A DNA stretch of 20,638 nucleotides from Chara braunii (lineage: Eukaryota; Streptophyta; Charophyceae; Charales; Characeae): positions 1,086,265-1,106,902 of the forward strand of contig BFEA01000194.1 of the NCBI GenBank assembly GCA_003427395.1, read 5' to 3'. How positions within the stretch are numbered: position 1 is the stretch's first letter; each line of letters starts with the position of its first letter. Shown piece after piece: positions 18,556 to 20,638 of the stretch. The translations under genes were made by a program, and so were the position numbers. Under the pieces are notes generated by a model. That model had not been told where the DNA came from. It saw nothing but the letters and a program-made list of their open reading frames with translations, and searched no databases.

Positions 18556-19254
18556 ACGTAGATTGTGTGGAAAGTACGGCACCCACAAAAAAACTCCGTC
18601 CGTCCGTACATTGTACATGGTGTTACATAGCTTGCGGCCACTGCCTGAGGGCGTGGGGGCACTTTTATGTTCGTACGAGCACAGAAAATGTGGCCAACAT
18701 TGTGCTGATGTTATTTGTGTTTGTTCTGGACTTTGCAAGGGGTTGGGTATATGATGTTGTTTTGATCAATGGTATTTTTTACCTATTTATGCAATTCTTC
18801 GTAATATAACGAATAAATTAGGAGGTGTTGCTGCAATAGGTCTTAGGTCTTAGGTCTTGTCTTTGTTTCACTATTTGCTTTACCTCTTATTAACACTTCA
18901 GGTGATGATTTTACAATGCATGAAAGTCATGCTAGCTCCACCTTGGTGGATCGAGTGGGTAAGTTGAGCTCAATAACCACCTTCACCCGAATACAGGGTA
19001 CGATCATTATTGTTGTATTTAGACTGAAAGATGCCCAAAATACAGAAGTACGTTGTGTATTTGGGTGACGACGGTAGAGTATGTTGCTTGGTATACAGAG
19101 CCCATGTGCCCGAACGGTACGCACATGGAACTGTTGGTAAACAGGTTAGCATATGAGATGGGATCGTGCTGGATCCAAATTAATTAATGCAATAATGTTT
19201 ATGGGTCTGGTTTTTTTTTTTTTTTTTTTTTTACTTTTTTTGTTTATTGCACAG
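18556..19254. other. unannotated stretch, no gene seen
   Basis: Mixed AT-rich sequence without recognisable coding or RNA features. A T run at 19211-19232 precedes the possible acceptor of the exon candidate at 19255. Confidence 0.5.
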
Positions 19255-19475
19255 GGCCTTCCTTCGAATTTTATGGTGGTTTGCATTCGGTGCTGTTTGA
19301 AACCATACCTGCGGGGCACATGGAGATGCTCGCCATCACGCTCGTTCGGCGCATGCAGCCCGTGCACTCGATGCGCCGCTCATGCAAAAATATGGGTGTC
19401 GAAAAAAGAAAAGTTGGGGAGATGAAAAGGGTCCAGCCCTTCACCCATAGAAAATATGAAAACAGCCGCACATAA
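19255..19475 (+). CDS. possible exon or terminal exon, unrecognised
   Basis: After a T-rich tract and the acceptor tttattgcacag, a frame is open for 73 codons to a TAA at 19473-19475. The first 45 residues look strongly protein-like: PSFEFYGGLHSVLFETIPAG, then HMEMLAITLVRRMQPVHSMR. They are GC-rich at third positions, unlike the flanks. After about 19385 the frame becomes AT-rich and Lys-rich, so the real exon may end earlier, for example at a GT near 19394. I cannot name the family. It would belong to a second + strand gene with other exons outside what I can recognise. Confidence 0.42.
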
Positions 19476-19510
19476 TCTTTTTTCGGGCCGTCGGTATACG
19501 CTGTAGCCTC

Positions 19511-19540
19511 TGTGTGTGTGTGTGTGTGTGTATGTGTGCA

Positions 19541-19574
<34 letters not shown>
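19511..19574 (+). repeat. (TG)n microsatellite
   Basis: Interrupted TG dinucleotide repeat in two blocks joined by tatgtgtgcatgtctg. Minus-strand frames reading HTHTHT are artefacts of it. Confidence 0.97.
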
Positions 19575-19577
<3 letters not shown>

Positions 19578-19799
19578 TGTCACTATATATTAGTTGTGTT
19601 TGGGGTCCCATACAGTATAACGAGGGCACGTTATGTTCATCGCAATGGATGGTGTGAGCTCTGATTGGATCGCAACAGATAGCTGGAATGTAGATAAGGT
19701 GTCTATGGGGGTGGATACACCCACAATGCAGGGGGATGACGCTCAGTGCCGCACACTGCATGCTGTCCTTCTTCTTCTACTTTTTTTATTGGATGTGCT

Positions 19800-19866
19800 G
19801 TCCTTCTGGACGTCTGTTAACTATGAGACGAGGCGAATGGACCCTGTGCAAGAATGACACACATAA
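19800..19866 (+). pseudogene. U6-like copy 1 of right-end cluster, internally deleted
   Basis: gtccttctggac is a U6-type 5' hairpin. Then come gtctgttaa, a shortened diverged middle, and ccctgtgcaagaatgacaca followed by cataa, matching CCCCTGCGCAAGGATGACACGCATAA. The ACAGAGA box is lost. It is followed by gttagat...tatctgac-type spacer sequence and then another U6-like copy 161 bp on. Confidence 0.65.
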
Positions 19867-19960
19867 GGGCCCCTGTTAGATATATCTGACATTATTTTCC
19901 ACCGGATCTGGATGTATCTGACTGCAATTACATCCATGCATAAGTCAAAAGTCTGCATGT

Positions 19961-20047
19961 GTCATTCAAGACATCCGTTAAAAGGATTGGAACGATAAAG
20001 AGAAAGAAGATTAGCATGGCCCCTGCGCAAGGATGACACACATAAAA
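19961..20047 (+). pseudogene. U6-like copy 2 of right-end cluster
   Basis: gtcattcaagac and atccgttaaaaggattggaa, then agagaaagaagattagcatg and gcccctgcgcaaggatgaca, follow U6 closely. There is a 4-base insertion before ATTGGAAC and another beside the ACAGAGA box, which reads AAAGAGA. The match stops before the conserved TCGAGAAATGG, and an A-rich tail follows at 20065-20079. It is a pseudogene, probably reverse-transcribed; I find no clean target duplication. Confidence 0.8.
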
Positions 20048-20133
20048 GGGGGGAAAGGAGGGTTAAAAAAAAAAGAAAGACCTAGTGTGTGTCTTTTATA
20101 CTCTTTTATGCACATTGTTGCCGTTAGATCGTT

Positions 20134-20216
20134 TAAACGTATCTGACCGCATTTACAGTGGCTGTACTCACATAAATGCGGTCAGATACGTTTAAGATAC
20201 GGTTGGTGTGAGTACA
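20134..20216. repeat. interleaved perfect inverted repeats
   Basis: A perfect 22-bp inverted repeat (20134-20155 with 20173-20194, word taaacgtatctgaccgcatt plus ta) overlaps a 10-bp one (tgtactcaca 20163-20172 with tgtgagtaca 20207-20216). The order is left1, left2, right1, right2, as in an H-type pseudoknot. A related word, gtatctgactgcaatta, occurs at 19913 after the previous U6-like copy. Confidence 0.85.
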
Positions 20217-20261
20217 ACCTAAGCCAAGAAATTGTTAGAGTTTCTTTTCTTTGGTGTCTTT

Positions 20262-20364
20262 GGCACCGTTTCTCGATTTATGCATAGCATCCTTGAAATC
20301 GCAGGGGCCATGCTTTTTCTTCTTTCTCTGTATCGTTCCAGTTTTGACAGATGTCCCAAAGGAC
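20262..20364 (-). pseudogene. U6-like copy 3 of right-end cluster, minus strand
   Basis: The reverse complement starts gtcctttgggac and continues atctgtcaaaactggaacga, tacagaga, agcatggcccctgcg, and then gcataaatcgagaaacggtg. It has the same AAG-type insertion after ACAGAGA as copy 2, plus an extra 7-9 bases after CCCCTGCG. The shared insertion suggests copies 2 and 3 come from one variant source. It faces copy 2 across the interleaved inverted repeats. Confidence 0.8.
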
Positions 20365-20558
20365 GGTTGTTGGGCTCTTGTCTTCGATGGCAATTGAAAA
20401 CCACGCAGCCTCATTATGACTGTGTCAGGCCCAAAATATTGGTCCTAAACATTCATCAATAGAACACTCGTAATGTCGCACTCCGGCCGATGTAGAGAAG
20501 CTAGCGGGTTTCAGGTCGAATACAATCATGATGGGGCGCTTTGACGTCCAGGTAGTCG

Positions 20559-20559
<1 letters not shown>

Positions 20560-20638
<79 letters not shown>
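20560..20638. repeat. (TC)n microsatellite at the right edge
   Basis: TC dinucleotide run with one interruption fills the end of the window, complementary in type to the (GA)n at the left edge. It probably marks where assembly stopped. Confidence 0.98.

Noticed and set aside
18199-18738. 179-codon minus-strand open frame
   Set aside because: Contains the 48-bp tandem repeat and otherwise unremarkable sequence. No family motif or splice sites support it.
20490-20530. ggtcgaatac as a tRNA T-arm
   Set aside because: The T-arm consensus is not complete, and no acceptor stem or anticodon arm can be drawn.
1-20638. CRISPR array or prokaryotic operon
   Set aside because: No regularly spaced identical repeats with unique spacers, no ribosome-binding sites before frames, and the spliced SFT2 gene and U6 copies show the DNA is eukaryotic.

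Overview
This looks like nuclear DNA from a streptophyte green alga or land plant, sparse in genes and rich in repeats. I suspect a charophyte such as Chara but cannot prove it. Reasons: GT-AG introns of 2.8 and 6.9 kb, a U6 snRNA retrocopy, a nuclear insert of plant-type mitochondrial small-subunit rRNA, Ty3/gypsy remnants and many simple repeats. The window opens in (GA)n and closes in (TC)n, and it carries a sequencing adapter and two single N bases in homopolymers, so it is probably a short-read contig or scaffold that broke at microsatellites.

The one gene I recognise is the C-terminal half of an SFT2-type Golgi/endosome transport membrane protein on the + strand. Its three exons (1536-1653, 4446-4504, 11452-11518) have matching splice phases and align without gaps to plant SFT2 proteins. 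The 5' exons lie off the left end. Two further possible exons (10574-10665 and 19255-19475) look coding but are not recognised.

Layout: 1-58 (GA)n; 561-770 antisense mitochondrial SSU rRNA fragment; 1536-1653 SFT2 exon; intron 1 holds a 296-bp tandem duplication, an oligo(A) insertion with a target duplication, a TTAA-bounded inverted-repeat element (3413-3623) and a foldback element with hAT-type 8-bp target duplication (3973-4295); 4446-4504 SFT2 exon; intron 2 holds two tandem duplications and a decayed minus-strand Ty3/gypsy RT/RNase H. That retroelement is itself interrupted by a second foldback element (8959-9314) and a U6 retrocopy (9589-9724), and it meets an oppositely oriented, tandemly doubled gypsy fragment (9831-10118). 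A second TTAA element (10979-11114) and a U6 scrap follow, and a (TG)n tract abuts the last SFT2 acceptor. From 11519 to 19790 the sequence is mostly unrecognised, with a near-identical 150-bp tandem duplication, single foldback arms and a Nextera mate-pair junction at 17090-17127. The right end (19800-20364) has three U6-like copies around interleaved inverted repeats, then (TC)n.

The most unusual signal is the pair of foldback elements. They share an AT-rich core and 8-bp target duplications, but their long GC-rich arms are built from unrelated self-complementary words: CCCGGG/GGCCGG in one, GTTCGG/CCGAAC in the other. A third, one-armed relative may use TCCGGA.
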